The notes: generated from the sequence alone by a model not told the origin. 64,000 bases of DNA from Pseudoalteromonas shioyasakiensis (GCF_001550135.1 NZ_LRUE01000022.1:277439-341438), one strand, 5' to 3'. Positions 42,614 through 54,182 are shown, counted from the first letter of the stretch. Translations and numbers: made by a program.

Positions 42614-45349
42614 TTAGTGAGCCTGTTGCCAGTTGTCACCGCTGTCGGCTTCAACAATCAGAGGCACATCAAGAGTCGCGGCTTCTGACATTAGCTTACA
42701 AATTTCAGCTTTATAGTCGTCAACACACTCTTCTTTAATTTCGAACACTAATTCATCGTGCACCTGCATTAGCAGCTTCACTGAACCTTCAGCTTGCTCG
42801 TTCACCCACTGATGAACTTTAAGCATCGCTTTTTTGATGATATCAGCAGCAGTACCTTGCATTGGTGCGTTGATCGCAGCACGTTCAGCGGCTTTACGAC
42901 GAGCACCGTTACGGGCATTGATTTCTGGTAAATGTAAGCGGCGACCAAAAATCGTTTCTACATACCCTTTATCAGCAGCTTTTTCACGAGTTGTTTCCAT
43001 GTACTCAAGTACGCCAGGGAAACGCTCGAAGTATTTATCAATATAATGCTGTGCTTCATGGCGTGGTACATCTAACTGACGTGATAAACCAAACGCCGAC
43101 ATGCCATAAATTAAACCGAAGTTAACCGCTTTGGCTTTACGACGCATATCGCTGGTAACCTCTTCAAGGCTAACCCCAAAGACTTCTGCCGCCGTAGCAC
43201 TGTGTACATCTAAACCATTCGCAAACGCAGTTAATAGGCCTTTATCTTGTGATAAATGCGCCATGATACGTAATTCAATTTGGCTGTAATCGGCAGCCAC
43301 AATTTTATGGCCAGGTGCAGCAATAAAGGCTTCACGAATACGGCGCCCTTCTTCTGAACGAATTGGAATATTCTGTAAGTTAGGATCCGTTGAGCTTAAA
43401 CGCCCTGTTGCTGTTACAGCTTGATGGTAAGAGGTATGCACTCGCTTAGTGCGCTCATCAACCATTAGCGGAAGTTTATCTGTGTAGGTTGATTTAAGTT
43501 TAGATAAACCACGGTGCTCAATAATCACTTTTGGTAATGGATAATCATGGGCAAGTTCTTGCAATACTTCTTCTGCTGTCGAAGGTGCACCCTTAGGTGT
43601 TTTCTTAATAACAGGCAGCTCAAGTTTTTCAAACAAAATAGCTTGCAGTTGTTTAGGTGAGCCTAAGTTAAATTTTTCACCTGCAATATCATAAGCTTCT
43701 TGCTCAAGCTCTAACAGGCGTTCACCTAAACGTTGGCTATGAGCTGCAAGCATGTTGCTATCAATTGCAACACCAGTGCGCTCAATATCAGAAAGCACTG
43801 TGACAAGTGGTAACTCAATATCTTCGAATACTGATTTCAACTGGCTATCGGCATCAATTTTTGGCCATAACACTTGGTGAAGGCGTAGCGTTATATCGGC
43901 ATCTTCAGCAGCATAAGGCGCCGCTTTTTCTAGCTCAATTTGGTTAAACGTTAACTGCTTTTTACCTTTACCGGCAATATCTTCAAAGCTGATATTTTTG
44001 TGACCAAGGTATTTCAGTGCCAGTGAATCCATATCATGGCGGCTACCTACACTATTAAAGACATACGACTCCAACATAGTGTCGTATTTAATACCCTTTA
44101 ACTCGAAGCCCGCATTCGCTAACACGCTTTTATCGTACTTAAGGTTTTGCCCCACTTTCGCTTTGTTTTCGTCAGCTAAGATTGGGCCAATTTTTGCCAT
44201 TACGGTTTCTAAGCTTAATTGCTCTGGCGCATCAGGGTAATCGTGAGCAACCGGAAGATAAGCCGCTTCACCCGCCTTAACCGCAAAGCTCATACCAACC
44301 AATTGCGCTTGCATATAATCAAGGCTGGTTGTTTCAGTATCAAAAGCAAACAATTCGGCGTCATTTAACTGCGCCACTAAGGTATCAAGTTGCTCTTCAG
44401 TTAAAATAGTTTCGTAGTGTGCATCAGCAACTTTTGGTAGTTCGTTAGCTTCAGTTGGCACATCTAAATGCGTGTCAGCGTCTTTAGGATTATCAAGTAG
44501 CTCAGCTAACCAACGGCGGAACTCACATTCACCATAAAGTGCAATCAATTCGTCACGATTAGGCTCTTGCAGCTTAAAAGTTTCAAGATCTGACTCAACC
44601 TCAACATCACACTTAATTGTTGCTAATTCATAGCTAAGTGGCAGATGATCAAGTGCTGCAGCAAGTTTTTCACCAATCTTGCCTTTAATTTCACCTGCAT
44701 GATCAATGACACCTTGCAATGATCCATATTTTTGTAACCATTTCACTGCGGTTTTTGGACCACAGCCATCAACACCTGGGATGTTATCGACCTTATCACC
44801 CATTAAAGCAAGGTAATCAATGATCAACTCCGGACCAACACCAAACTTCTCAACCACGGTTTCTGGATCTGAAATGCTATCTGTCATGGTATTGATCAGC
44901 GTAACATGCTCATTAACAAGCTGCGCCATATCTTTATCGCCTGTTGAGATCAGTACATGACGCTGCTGCTCTGACGCTATGCGCGCAAAGGTACCAATAA
45001 CATCGTCAGCCTCAACACCTTCAATACTAATCAGTGGGAAACCCATTGCTTTAATAATGTTATGTAGTGGTGCGATCTGTGTGCGTAAGTCATCCGGCAT
45101 TGGCGGACGATTCGCTTTGTACTCACTGTACATGTCATTTCTGAAGGTTTTACCCTTGGCATCAAATACCACCACCATGTGCGACGGATCATATTGCTTG
45201 ATCAAACTCTTAAGCATATTAACTACGCCATAGATTGCGCCTGTCGCTTCACCTTTTGAGTTAGTAAGGTGCGGTGGCGAATGGTATGCACGGAATAAAT
45301 AAGAAGAACCATCTACAAGAATAAGTGGATTTTCAGGGATCTGAGCCAT
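42614..45349 (-). CDS. polA: DNA polymerase I
   Basis: A 911-aa polymerase for Okazaki-fragment processing and repair. 5' nuclease domain (about 1-300, MAQIPENPLILVDGSSYLFRAYH start, EADDVIGT); 3'-5' exonuclease domain with FDTETTSLD, so proofreading residues are kept; polymerase domain with DYSQIELRIMAHL, RRKAKAVNFGLIYGMS and QVHDELVFE. The open frame extends 20 codons upstream, but homologues begin at the ATG at 45349. The ribosome-binding site is poor (AGGA twelve bases before). Confidence 0.97.
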   Translation of the reverse strand: MAQIPENPLILVDGSSYLFRAYHSPPHLTNSKGEATGAIYGVVNMLKSLIKQYDPSHMVVVFDAKGKTFRNDMYSEYKANRPPMPDDLRTQIAPLHNIIKAMGFPLISIEGVEADDVIGTFARIASEQQRHVLISTGDKDMAQLVNEHVTLINTMTDSISDPETVVEKFGVGPELIIDYLALMGDKVDNIPGVDGCGPKTAVKWLQKYGSLQGVIDHAGEIKGKIGEKLAAALDHLPLSYELATIKCDVEVESDLETFKLQEPNRDELIALYGECEFRRWLAELLDNPKDADTHLDVPTEANELPKVADAHYETILTEEQLDTLVAQLNDAELFAFDTETTSLDYMQAQLVGMSFAVKAGEAAYLPVAHDYPDAPEQLSLETVMAKIGPILADENKAKVGQNLKYDKSVLANAGFELKGIKYDTMLESYVFNSVGSRHDMDSLALKYLGHKNISFEDIAGKGKKQLTFNQIELEKAAPYAAEDADITLRLHQVLWPKIDADSQLKSVFEDIELPLVTVLSDIERTGVAIDSNMLAAHSQRLGERLLELEQEAYDIAGEKFNLGSPKQLQAILFEKLELPVIKKTPKGAPSTAEEVLQELAHDYPLPKVIIEHRGLSKLKSTYTDKLPLMVDERTKRVHTSYHQAVTATGRLSSTDPNLQNIPIRSEEGRRIREAFIAAPGHKIVAADYSQIELRIMAHLSQDKGLLTAFANGLDVHSATAAEVFGVSLEEVTSDMRRKAKAVNFGLIYGMSAFGLSRQLDVPRHEAQHYIDKYFERFPGVLEYMETTREKAADKGYVETIFGRRLHLPEINARNGARRKAAERAAINAPMQGTAADIIKKAMLKVHQWVNEQAEGSVKLLMQVHDELVFEIKEECVDDYKAEICKLMSEAATLDVPLIVEADSGDNWQQAH

Positions 45350-45860
45350 GGTGAAATTGGATCCTAATTGAATAACATTAAATTGTTTGTAAGCATGCCA
45401 TAAGGCCATGAAGAAAACGACTGTGAATTATTAACCAATAAAGGTTTATGACAGAGCAAGCTGTGGATAACTTTGTAGATAACAGACAGAGCTAGTTCTC
45501 CCGAAATGAAAAAACATTTAGGAAAATTTTATAAGTTCATGTTTTGATTTAAAAAAGATATTACGGCGTTCTTTTTTTATTATTTTTGTCCGATGTGGAA
45601 AACGGTTTTAGTAGCGATAACCTTTTGCTTATTCGATACCGAATTAACATCCCTTTTCATAACCGGAGGAGTATTCTAGCATAATGGATCAAAGATCATA
45701 GCGATCCTTTATACTTTTTTTTTCGTTAGTAATTTATAAAAAGGCATAAACGGCTATTCATCATGCTTTGCGAGTTATCAAGCGACAAAATTTTTTTATT
45801 TTGTCGCCATGCTCGTATCCTTGTTAAACTAAAGCTAGTCGCATTAAGGAGAGTTCAAAA
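45350..45860. other. Intergenic region between polA and elbB
   Basis: About 510 bp between divergent genes; no gene seen. It contains a GGATC...GATCC dyad near 45690 followed by a T-run, and a perfect 10-bp hairpin GCGACAAAAT / ATTTTGTCGC at 45782-45807, about 55 bp before elbB. I looked for a Spot 42-like sequence, which lies next to polA in E. coli, and did not see one. Confidence 0.5.
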
Positions 45861-46511
45861 ATGAAAAAAGTTGCTGTAATTTTAGCTGGTTGCGGTGTTT
45901 ACGACGGCGCAGAAATCAATGAAGCCGTATTAACCTTATTACATATCGCAAAAGCAGGCGCGAGCTATCAATGCTTCGCACCCAATATCGACCAAATGCA
46001 CACCATTAATCACCTAACCGGTGAAGAAATGACTCCTAACCGTAATGTGTTAGTTGAAGCTGCGCGTATTGCCCGTGGTGAAATTAAAGCGCTGACTGAG
46101 CTAAATGTAGATGAATTCGATGCCTTGATCGTACCAGGTGGCTTTGGGGCCGCGAAAAACCTATCTGACTTTGCTGTTAAAGGCGCAGATGCCCAAGTTC
46201 AAGGTGATGTACTGACAACTGCGAAGGGCTTTGTCGATGCCAACAAAGCAGCAGGTTATATATGTATTGCTCCTGCCATGCTGCCGCTTATTTATGGTAA
46301 AGGTGTAAAAACAACCATTGGTAACGATGCAGACACCGCTGCCGCTATCGAGCAACTCGGCGGAGCGCACCAAGGCTGTGCTGTGGATGATATCGTTGTC
46401 GATTCTCAGCATAAAGTGGTCACAACCCCAGCCTATATGTTGGCCCAAAGCATTTTAGATGCTGATGCGGGTATCGAAAAATTGGTTAACAAAGTATTAG
46501 AGCTTGCTTAA
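45861..46511 (+). CDS. elbB: ElbB (glyoxalase III-type, DJ-1/PfpI superfamily)
   Basis: A 216-aa DJ-1-superfamily protein. GCGVYDGAEINEAVLTLLH at the N-terminus, GEEMTPNRNVLVEAARIARG and VPGGFGAAKNL, and a nucleophile Cys in AAGYICIAPAM. E. coli ElbB is linked to isoprenoid synthesis and has weak glyoxalase activity. Ribosome-binding site AAGGAGAG. Single gene. Confidence 0.93.
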   Translation: MKKVAVILAGCGVYDGAEINEAVLTLLHIAKAGASYQCFAPNIDQMHTINHLTGEEMTPNRNVLVEAARIARGEIKALTELNVDEFDALIVPGGFGAAKNLSDFAVKGADAQVQGDVLTTAKGFVDANKAAGYICIAPAMLPLIYGKGVKTTIGNDADTAAAIEQLGGAHQGCAVDDIVVDSQHKVVTTPAYMLAQSILDADAGIEKLVNKVLELA

Positions 46512-46693
46512 ACATCAAGCTAGGAGCCAGTATTTAATGCTGGCTTTTCTTGCGCTAACGCAAAAAAATGACGGTTTTTCTCAAGAAAAAGCCTTTTAGA
46601 TCATTTTATAAATTGTGGCTTAGCGTTATAATCGTTCTAATTTCCGTCAGATATCGTGATTGATCACGTTCAAATCGAAGTGAGCAAGGCAAA

Positions 46694-47086
46694 ATGAAAA
46701 AACTCTCAGCTGCATTATTACTGCTAGCAACAACGGCATATGCACAAGCGTATGACAACTCTTTGACTGAAGATGCAATTAAAAAGCGTCTAGCGCCAAT
46801 TGGTTCTGTATATCTAGAAGGTGATAAAGCTGCGGTCGCTGCTGAACCTACAGGTCCTCGTTCTGGTGAACAAGTTTACCAAGCAGCATGTTTTGCTTGT
46901 CATGGTACTGGCGCACTAGGTGCACCTAAATCAGCTGATGATTGGGCTCCTCGTATTGCTAAAGGCATGGACACTCTACTTGACCATGCAATCAACGGTT
47001 TCAACGCGATGCCTCCTAAAGGTACGTGTATGGACTGTTCTGATGAAGAGATCAGCGCTGCTATCGATTTCATGACTAGCAAGTAA
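46694..47086 (+). CDS. Cytochrome c5 family protein
   Basis: A 130-aa periplasmic monoheme cytochrome. Signal peptide MKKLSAALLLLATTAYAQA; heme site CFACH; axial Met in NAMPPKG; the C-terminal CMDC pair is typical of cytochrome c5. Electron carrier to terminal oxidases. Well-formed terminator behind it. Confidence 0.93.
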   Translation: MKKLSAALLLLATTAYAQAYDNSLTEDAIKKRLAPIGSVYLEGDKAAVAAEPTGPRSGEQVYQAACFACHGTGALGAPKSADDWAPRIAKGMDTLLDHAINGFNAMPPKGTCMDCSDEEISAAIDFMTSK

Positions 47087-47104
47087 CAGTTTAAAACTAA
47101 TACT

Positions 47105-47134
47105 AAGGGCTTAATTTTATTAAGCCCTTTTTTT
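47105..47134 (+). terminator. Rho-independent terminator of cytochrome c5 gene
   Basis: AAGGGCTTAA / TTAAGCCCTT stem, 5-nt loop, followed by a T-run. Eighteen bp after the stop codon. Confidence 0.9.
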
Positions 47135-47286
47135 GTGCCTGCTTTTAGCCGCTAGACTAATGCTGTAGCCAAATACGCCCCATCATAAATTACTATTTTG
47201 TTAACACCTGTTACTTGACGATCTAATAAAAAAGTGGAACTATAAAGGACGAAATTTAAACAACAATAAGATCTGGTTCTAAATCA

Positions 47287-49851
47287 TTGGAAGATTCAGC
47301 AACACACATTGATAAGCTAGGCCGAAAAAATGCTCGCTTAAAATCGCTTTTACAAAAGTATAAGCAATCACATCACTTGCAACATGCTCTTTTACAATTA
47401 TCAGAGCAAGCAAGCACTGTTGCCGAATTAACCCTGCTCTACCCTGCTATCCACAATATTCTGCAAGACTATATTCCAAGTAAAAACTTCTTCGTTGTGT
47501 TGCATAACCCGGTTTACGATAACCTTGAGCTATCTTATTTCGCCGATGAAAAAGATGGTCTTTCAGTACCGTTAAAATATGAGCAGTACTTTAAAGAAGG
47601 CCTCACAGGTTACGTATTTAAACAAGGTAAAACCTGTTACTTTACCAAACAACAAACAGAGCAAGCGGTTGAACAAGGCTTACTTAAGTGCTTTGGTACG
47701 CCAGCTGAGCATTGGGTTGGAGTGCCCGTCTATCGCGATAAAGTCATTATTGGAGTCATGGTCGCGCAAAGCTATGACAATAAACAAGGCTATTCGGAGC
47801 AGCAAATTGAGTTGCTCGAAGCGATGTCATTATATTTGGCGACAGCAATTGAACGAGTAAAAAAACGTGAGCTGCTCGAATCTGAAGTAAAAATTCGCAC
47901 CCGTGCACTGACACAAAGTAACCAAGCACTGAACGACGAAATTCAACAACGTAAAAGTGCGCTAGAACGTCAACAGATCTTATTTAAAATATCAGAGCTG
48001 GCAACACAAAGTAAAAACCTCGACGATGTATATCTGCATGTACATAACATTATCAAAACCATTACCTATGCAGATAACTTATACATCGCATTGTATGACC
48101 AAAAGTCACATTGGTTAAGTTTCCCTTACTGCGTCGATGAATTTAACGATAATGGTAAACCAAGGCCATTTGCTAAAGGCTACAGTGAACTAGTGCTCAG
48201 CACTGAAAAGTGCCAAGTCATAGACAGTGAAAGAGCAAAAGAGCTTATTAAGCTAGGCGTTATAGAAAGACCCGTTAATGTACCACCAGAGCGCACCGCG
48301 ACGAGTTGGTTAGGTGCGCCGCTTAAAACCTCGCAAGGCGTTATAGGCCTCATTGTTTGCCAAGCTTATAACAATAAACATGAATTTAGTCAGGATGATT
48401 GTGAGCTAATCACCTTTGTATCGCATCAAATTGCTAACGTTATTCAAACTCACCTAGCCAACCAAGAGTTAAAGCTTAGTCACCAAAAGCTTGAGCACCG
48501 GGTCACTGAAAAAACCAAAGAACTTCGCCAAGCCAATATGCACCTGCAAATGCAAATTGAAGAGCGTAAAAAAATAGAACAACAGCTGTATCACGATGCA
48601 CACCATGACTCACTAACCAGTTTACCGAATCGCAGTTTATTCTTAACTCAGCTTGAAAAAACATTGCAGCACTACCAGCGCTACCCAGAGCAGCAGTTTG
48701 CAGTGCTATTTATTGACCTTGATAAATTTAAAGACATTAACGATCACCTTGGTCACCAAGCAGGCGATCAATTTTTAATTGGTGTTGCTGAGTCTTTCTC
48801 GCATTGTATTCGTGAGCATGATTTGCTTGCACGTTTAGGTGGTGATGAGTTTGTGATATTGCTCACTCACTTAACAGAGCAACAGCAAGCCCAAGATGTC
48901 GCCAAACGTATTATCGAAATTATGAGAAAACCTTTCTGTATGAAGGGTCAGTGTATTCAAAGTGGTGCCAGTATTGGTATTACTTACTCAAAACCAAGCT
49001 ACAAGCACACCGATGAAATTATACGTGATGCGGATGCAGCCATGTATTACGCGAAAAATGCAGGCCGTAATCGCTTTGAATGCTTCCATCCGCTGCTTAA
49101 TGCCAGCAATGTGCAACATGATGCTGACAATATGCATCACTTAGATGATTTGCCTATGCACTTTAGAAGTGCCGAAATCATTACCTTGGATGAACAAACT
49201 CGCTCAGAATCTTTACTCGAAGCATTTGGTGAACACCCAGTACTTGGTAGCACCAGCTTTGAAGTACTTAAGAAGTTTGCAACCGATAGAGTTCAGCACT
49301 TTGAGGTTGAACTTAATTTATTAAAACAAGCCTTCAGCTTAGTAAGTGACAGTAATCTAGAAAAAGTATTATTCCCTTGCTCTGGTTTAGTGCTTGAACG
49401 TATTAATTTTCAAGCACTGTGTAAGCTACTAAAAGCTCACGATGCGAATAGAATGTGTTTATTATTCAACGAACAAGAAATTCGTTATGCATCAGCGGTA
49501 CAAATTGAAAATTTAAAAAACTTGGTCGCACAAGGATTTTCGATTGGTTTGAATGAATTTGCTAAAGATCGCTGTGAATTAAACTTACTGACTGAGTTCC
49601 AATTCGATTACTTGTTATTAAGTTCAACGTTCAGTAAGCGAGTACTACAGCAAGAAAACTATCACCTACAACTGCAAGGTGTGCTGGCGATTACTAAGCT
49701 GCAAAATATCCAAGTAATCGCGAAAGGCCCGTCAATTTTTAACTACCGCACGTTACTCGATAAGCACGGATTGTCATTGTTTATTGGTAAGCAACATGCG
49801 CTGGCGCCCTTCGAACACGAAGCACCGAGCGCACAATTTATTACTTCTTAA
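47287..49851 (+). CDS. GAF-GAF-GGDEF diguanylate cyclase with degenerate EAL-like tail
   Basis: An 854-aa cytoplasmic signalling protein. N-terminal coiled coil, two GAF domains (about 35-190 and 225-395, the first with [18 protein letters not shown]), a coiled linker, a GGDEF domain with intact GGDEF at 518-522 and an RxxD inhibitory site at 509-512. The C-terminal ~230 aa have the strand/helix pattern of an EAL domain but no EAL and no metal ligands. So it should make c-di-GMP and not degrade it. The start is TTG with a weak ribosome-binding site, so the exact N-terminus is uncertain. It overlaps rep by 11 bp tail to tail. Confidence 0.85.
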   Translation: MEDSATHIDKLGRKNARLKSLLQKYKQSHHLQHALLQLSEQASTVAELTLLYPAIHNILQDYIPSKNFFVVLHNPVYDNLELSYFADEKDGLSVPLKYEQYFKEGLTGYVFKQGKTCYFTKQQTEQAVEQGLLKCFGTPAEHWVGVPVYRDKVIIGVMVAQSYDNKQGYSEQQIELLEAMSLYLATAIERVKKRELLESEVKIRTRALTQSNQALNDEIQQRKSALERQQILFKISELATQSKNLDDVYLHVHNIIKTITYADNLYIALYDQKSHWLSFPYCVDEFNDNGKPRPFAKGYSELVLSTEKCQVIDSERAKELIKLGVIERPVNVPPERTATSWLGAPLKTSQGVIGLIVCQAYNNKHEFSQDDCELITFVSHQIANVIQTHLANQELKLSHQKLEHRVTEKTKELRQANMHLQMQIEERKKIEQQLYHDAHHDSLTSLPNRSLFLTQLEKTLQHYQRYPEQQFAVLFIDLDKFKDINDHLGHQAGDQFLIGVAESFSHCIREHDLLARLGGDEFVILLTHLTEQQQAQDVAKRIIEIMRKPFCMKGQCIQSGASIGITYSKPSYKHTDEIIRDADAAMYYAKNAGRNRFECFHPLLNASNVQHDADNMHHLDDLPMHFRSAEIITLDEQTRSESLLEAFGEHPVLGSTSFEVLKKFATDRVQHFEVELNLLKQAFSLVSDSNLEKVLFPCSGLVLERINFQALCKLLKAHDANRMCLLFNEQEIRYASAVQIENLKNLVAQGFSIGLNEFAKDRCELNLLTEFQFDYLLLSSTFSKRVLQQENYHLQLQGVLAITKLQNIQVIAKGPSIFNYRTLLDKHGLSLFIGKQHALAPFEHEAPSAQFITS

Positions 49852-51853
49852 GCATTGCTCTTAGATTAGCTACACGAGCTTGGCCTTTTTCCATGCGCTC
49901 AGCCTGTGAAGAGGGTGGCTTTTTCGCTTCGAAGGCTAAATCATCTTGTGGTAACTCCTGCACAAAGCGACTGAGCTCTGTATCTGAGGTTTCACCAAAT
50001 TGACGACGTAACTTAGCATAAGTCATTACCAGCTCTTGCTGTGCACGCGTAATACCTACATAAGCAAGACGACGCTCTTCTTCAACGTTATCTTCATCGA
50101 TACTTACTTGGTGCGGTAATAAACCCTCTTCCATGCCAACCATAAACACATACGGATACTCCAAACCTTTTGAAGCATGCAGTGTTAGTAATTGTACCGC
50201 GTCAGATTCGTCTTCTTCTTCGTTGCGTTCAAGCATATCGCGCAGGGTCAGTTTACTAACCACTTCAGCAAGGTTCAGCGGCGGGTTGTCTGCGTCCCCT
50301 GTTAGCATGTCGGTGATCCAACGATAAAGCTCTGAAACGTTTTTCATGCGCATTTCAGCTGCTTTTGCACTCGGTGATGACTCATAAAGGTATGCTTCGT
50401 AGTTAATTTGCCTAACTAACTCTTTCACAGCCTCAAGGGTATCGCCCCGTACCGCATTATCAGAAAGCTCAACCACCCAGCGGGCAAAACCAGCTAAAGC
50501 ATTAAAACCACGGCCCTTTAATCTGTGCGCAAGCTCAGGCTCAAAACAGGCAGCAAATAAGCTGATATGCTTTTCATTAGCAAGGGTGCCTAGTTTTTCA
50601 AGTGTGACCGTACCAATCTCACGGCGTGGCGTATTTACAATACGTAAAAAGGCATTGTCGTCATCTTGGTTCACCAATAGGCGTAAATACGCCATGATAT
50701 CTTTAATTTCTGAACGCGAGAAAAATGACATGCCGCCGCTGATTTTATAGGGAATGCGGTTGCTCATAAGTGCTTTTTCAAACACGCGCGCTTGGTGATT
50801 ACCACGATATAAAATCGCGTAATCTTTATAGCTGGTGCGTTTCATGAATTTATGAGAAATGATCTCAGCCACCACTCGCTCAGATTCATGCTCTTCATCA
50901 CGACAACCAATCACTTTGATAGGCTCACCATAGCCAAGCTCACTGAATAGCTTTTTATCAAATTCATGGGGGTTATTAGCAATCAAAATATTCGCCGCTT
51001 TTAGAATTCGCCCTGCGCTTCGGTAGTTTTGTTCAAGCTTAATTAAACGTAAGCCCGGAAAATCTTTACTCAATAGCACAAGGTTTTGAGGCTTAGCACC
51101 ACGCCATGAGTAAATTGATTGGTCGTCATCGCCTACCACGGTAAAACGAGCTCGCTCACCCACCAGTAGCTTAACCAGCTGATACTGGCTGGTATTAGTA
51201 TCTTGATACTCATCCACCAGCAAGTAACGAAAACGCTGTTGCCAACGCTCACGCGCAGTGGCATTTTGGCCTAACAACAAAGTAGGGATCATGATCAGAT
51301 CATCAAAATCTAGGGCGTTGTAAGCACGTAATTGATTTTGATAACGCGCATACAGCTGAGCAAACAAGGCTTTTTGCGGCTCACGGGCTTCGCGAACGGC
51401 ACGCTCTGGTAGAATCAACTCGTTCTTCCAGCTACCTATTTGCATCTTCAGTAGATTGAGTAGATCTTTGTCTTTTTTAAGTTCTTCTTCGGTCAGCTCA
51501 GCTAGTAACTGGTTGGTATCTTGATCATCAAATAGTGAGAATCCAGGTTTAAAACCTAGCGTCGTTAATTCTTTTTTGATGATCTCAAGCCCAAGGGTAT
51601 GAAACGTTGAAACCCATAAGCCTTTCGACTCTTGTTTACCCAAGGTTTGCGTTACACGCTCACGCATTTCTTTTGCAGCTTTATTGGTAAAGGTTACCGC
51701 TGCAATATTGCGCGCTTGATACTCACACTTTTGCACCAAGTAAGCGATTTTATTAGTAATAACACGCGTTTTACCAGATCCCGCACCGGCTAATACCAGA
51801 CACGGTCCACTGATATACTTTACCGCTTCATCTTGTTTTGGGTTGAGTTTCAT
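49841..51853 (-). CDS. rep: ATP-dependent DNA helicase Rep
   Basis: Superfamily 1A 3'-5' helicase that helps forks past protein barriers; 670 aa (E. coli 673). Motif [12 protein letters not shown], motif Ia [10 protein letters not shown], motif [10 protein letters not shown], motif [16 protein letters not shown], motif IV QNYRS, motif [23 protein letters not shown] at the N-terminus is Rep-like and not UvrD-like. Convergent overlap with the GGDEF gene. Confidence 0.96.
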   Translation of the reverse strand: MKLNPKQDEAVKYISGPCLVLAGAGSGKTRVITNKIAYLVQKCEYQARNIAAVTFTNKAAKEMRERVTQTLGKQESKGLWVSTFHTLGLEIIKKELTTLGFKPGFSLFDDQDTNQLLAELTEEELKKDKDLLNLLKMQIGSWKNELILPERAVREAREPQKALFAQLYARYQNQLRAYNALDFDDLIMIPTLLLGQNATARERWQQRFRYLLVDEYQDTNTSQYQLVKLLVGERARFTVVGDDDQSIYSWRGAKPQNLVLLSKDFPGLRLIKLEQNYRSAGRILKAANILIANNPHEFDKKLFSELGYGEPIKVIGCRDEEHESERVVAEIISHKFMKRTSYKDYAILYRGNHQARVFEKALMSNRIPYKISGGMSFFSRSEIKDIMAYLRLLVNQDDDNAFLRIVNTPRREIGTVTLEKLGTLANEKHISLFAACFEPELAHRLKGRGFNALAGFARWVVELSDNAVRGDTLEAVKELVRQINYEAYLYESSPSAKAAEMRMKNVSELYRWITDMLTGDADNPPLNLAEVVSKLTLRDMLERNEEEDESDAVQLLTLHASKGLEYPYVFMVGMEEGLLPHQVSIDEDNVEEERRLAYVGITRAQQELVMTYAKLRRQFGETSDTELSRFVQELPQDDLAFEAKKPPSSQAERMEKGQARVANLRAMLKK

Positions 51854-51964
51854 AAGCCCCTAAAGAAATTATCCAAAGACAGGACGGGCAATTTTACCGT
51901 AATCACTACACTACGCCTAGCCAATAAGGTAAGATTGTTTTTTTACGTGACTCAAGGGACGAAG

Positions 51965-52228
51965 ATGATCAACCCAGCAAAACTTGAAGAAATCGCTAAG
52001 CAAATTACTGATAACATGCCGCAAGGCGTGAAAAACCTTGCCGAAACAGTTGAAGGCAAAACAAAGCAAGCTATTCAAAACAAACTTGCTGAGATGGACT
52101 TTGTAAGCCGTGATGAGTTTGATATTCAAAGCCAAGTACTTATTCGTACTCGTGAAAAACTCACTGAGCTTGAAGAGAAAGTTGCATTACTCGAGCAGCA
52201 ACTTGCTAGCAAACAAGACGAACAATAA
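51965..52228 (+). CDS. ubiK: Ubiquinone biosynthesis accessory factor UbiK
   Basis: An 87-aa helical/coiled-coil protein (E. coli YqiC) that supports aerobic ubiquinone synthesis with UbiJ. MINPAKLEEIAKQITDNMPQGVKNL, MDFVSRDEFDIQSQVLIRTREKL and the C-terminal ELEEKVALLEQQL coiled coil are the family pattern. The frame is open 44 codons upstream into the rep promoter, but the ATG at 51965 (GGGACGAAG before it) gives the known length. Confidence 0.94.
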   Translation: MINPAKLEEIAKQITDNMPQGVKNLAETVEGKTKQAIQNKLAEMDFVSRDEFDIQSQVLIRTREKLTELEEKVALLEQQLASKQDEQ

Positions 52229-52258
52229 AAAAGGAGAGCGAATTAGCTCTCCTTTTTT
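52229..52258. terminator. Bidirectional terminator between ubiK and can
   Basis: AAAAAGGAGAGC / GCTCTCCTTTTT stem with a short loop and A/T runs on both sides, placed between convergent genes. Confidence 0.9.
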
Positions 52259-52273
52259 CAATCTACTTCGGAA

Positions 52274-52936
52274 TTAGCTTTTTTCTGCCACGCGTTCAAA
52301 TACGCGCTTAACGGCAATACCGTAGGTATCACCAGCTTCTTCTGCACAGGTCACTACCGACTCTAGATCATTAAGATGACCATTCGCTAAGCCATACACC
52401 CAACCATGAATTGTTAACTCTTGGCCTTTCGCCCAAGCATCTTGCACAATGTTAGTACGGCAAACGTTACGTACTTGTTCGATAACGTTTAGTTCAATTA
52501 AGCTATTTAAACGCTCTTGTTCAGGTAATGCATTGAGTTGTTCGATGTGTTTTTCTTTTACATCACCTACGTGGCGTAGCCAGTTATCAATTAAGCCAAA
52601 ACGTGCTTCGTTTAATACTGCTTGAACACCACCACAGCCATAGTGACCAACGACCATGATGTGCTTCACTTTCAGTACTTCAACAGCGTATTGCATTACC
52701 GAAAGACAGTTATGGTCGGTATGCACAACAACATTTGCCACGTTACGGTGAACAAATAGCTCACCCGGTAATAAGTCTACGATTTCGTTTGCAGGTACAC
52801 GCGAGTCAGAACAACCGATCCACAGATACTCTGGATTTTGCTGCATTGATAGAATTTTGAAAAACTCAGGATCATTTTCACTCGTACGCGCTGCCCAACG
52901 TTTATTATTCTCGAATAAATTTTTTAACTTTCTCAT
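52274..52936 (-). CDS. can: Beta-carbonic anhydrase
   Basis: Zinc enzyme that interconverts CO2 and bicarbonate; 220 aa, equal to E. coli Can. Zinc ligands and dyad are visible: CSDSRVPANEIVD (Cys, Asp, Arg) and GHYGCGGV (His, Cys). Ribosome-binding site AGAGGCGCA. It provides bicarbonate for carboxylases. Confidence 0.96.
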   Translation of the reverse strand: MRKLKNLFENNKRWAARTSENDPEFFKILSMQQNPEYLWIGCSDSRVPANEIVDLLPGELFVHRNVANVVVHTDHNCLSVMQYAVEVLKVKHIMVVGHYGCGGVQAVLNEARFGLIDNWLRHVGDVKEKHIEQLNALPEQERLNSLIELNVIEQVRNVCRTNIVQDAWAKGQELTIHGWVYGLANGHLNDLESVVTCAEEAGDTYGIAVKRVFERVAEKS

Positions 52937-52954
52937 TGCGCCTCTTTACGGTAT

Positions 52955-54133
52955 TTAATAATTAGCTTGGATCAAGATATTCCTTGGTGTCAGCTGCTTT
53001 TCGCAAAACGTACTAACTGTTACTTGATACCCTTGTTGTTGCAAATATAAAGCACGATCGAGCACCAGCCAAACTTCAATTGCCCTTCTGAACACATGTC
53101 GGACGAGTTCAACTCGCTCAGTTACCCTTTTGCGCTTTTTACCTATCTCTAAAAATTTATTGTAATCAATGCCTTCTGGTAAATATAATGATTTTTTCTC
53201 AGCTGCCCACAAACAAAATGAGCTAAACGAATCAGAGAAAATCGCTTTGTTCACTGATGGCACACTCACATAGTGCATTTCACCGGTCAATGTTTTACGT
53301 AACGCATCAAACCCAAGACGCCATTCAACTTCTGTTTTTCTGACCTTATCAACTCGACTCGGTGCCGTTACCGTTTCTTGCAGCGCCAGTTTTAAATCGC
53401 GATGAGTAAGCGCTAGTTGGCTTTGCTTGGCAGGCTCGCTCATTGCTTGGTAGGCGTTATCTGTGAATAAATGATAACAGCATGGTGAAAAACTGATTTG
53501 CTGAGTTTTCGCTTTGCTTGCTTGCTGCATAAATGTTTGATGTAAACGACCACAGGCATGTAAAGCCACTGCATGCTGCTGGCTTTTAAAAAAGCCATCA
53601 GTGTCATCGGTTAATACATCAGCTTGTGAAAACTGCATCGCCAATTGCTGTTGCTTAGCACTGTGTTGACCTTGGTCGCACAAGTGTTGTTGTAGCTCAA
53701 TGCTATGTACTCGTGGTGCTCCATTGAATGCCAACATGCGACCTAAATGCCCTTTACCAGCACACCATTCTAAAACAGGCTGGTTTAATGGCTGCTGACT
53801 GATCGCCGCGACAAAGTCTTGTAGTTGCTCAAACTTACGGCCTTTAATGCCATTACTTATCCAAAACGGAAATTCATTTCGGGCAGCACTTATCGCTGGC
53901 AACTCACACAATTCAGCCAGCTTTTCGATGTGTTCGATTTCATCAGTAAAATAACGATATAAAGCCTGCTGATCGGCATCAAGTTCACTCACTTGTTGGT
54001 CATCAAGCGCCCATAATAAGTTGGCTAATTCAGGCCAAGGAAGATCATCAAAATCAAATGCGGTACATTGCCAGTATTGGCGGGTTGAAAATAGCAGTGC
54101 ATCTAAGGCAGCAAAGTGCTCGGCAAGTGTCAT
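52955..54133 (-). CDS. SAM-dependent methyltransferase-domain protein
   Basis: A 392-aa protein. A helical N-terminal part (about 1-110) precedes a Rossmann methyltransferase domain with VLEWCAGKGHLGRML (motif I) and HSIEL; VALHACGRL and SFSPCCYHL follow, the Cys-Cys-Tyr pattern of Methyltransf_32-type proteins. The substrate is unknown; RNA is likely for relatives of this type. It ends 18 bp before can and may be cotranscribed with it. Confidence 0.75.
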   Translation of the reverse strand: MTLAEHFAALDALLFSTRQYWQCTAFDFDDLPWPELANLLWALDDQQVSELDADQQALYRYFTDEIEHIEKLAELCELPAISAARNEFPFWISNGIKGRKFEQLQDFVAAISQQPLNQPVLEWCAGKGHLGRMLAFNGAPRVHSIELQQHLCDQGQHSAKQQQLAMQFSQADVLTDDTDGFFKSQQHAVALHACGRLHQTFMQQASKAKTQQISFSPCCYHLFTDNAYQAMSEPAKQSQLALTHRDLKLALQETVTAPSRVDKVRKTEVEWRLGFDALRKTLTGEMHYVSVPSVNKAIFSDSFSSFCLWAAEKKSLYLPEGIDYNKFLEIGKKRKRVTERVELVRHVFRRAIEVWLVLDRALYLQQQGYQVTVSTFCEKQLTPRNILIQANY

Positions 54134-54182
54134 AACTACTTAGCGACAAGAAATAAAAAGCAGTATAACAGATTTATCTTAT

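Noticed and set aside
45350..45860. Spot 42 RNA next to polA
   Set aside because: The position would fit by synteny, but the conserved 5' sequence was not found on either strand.
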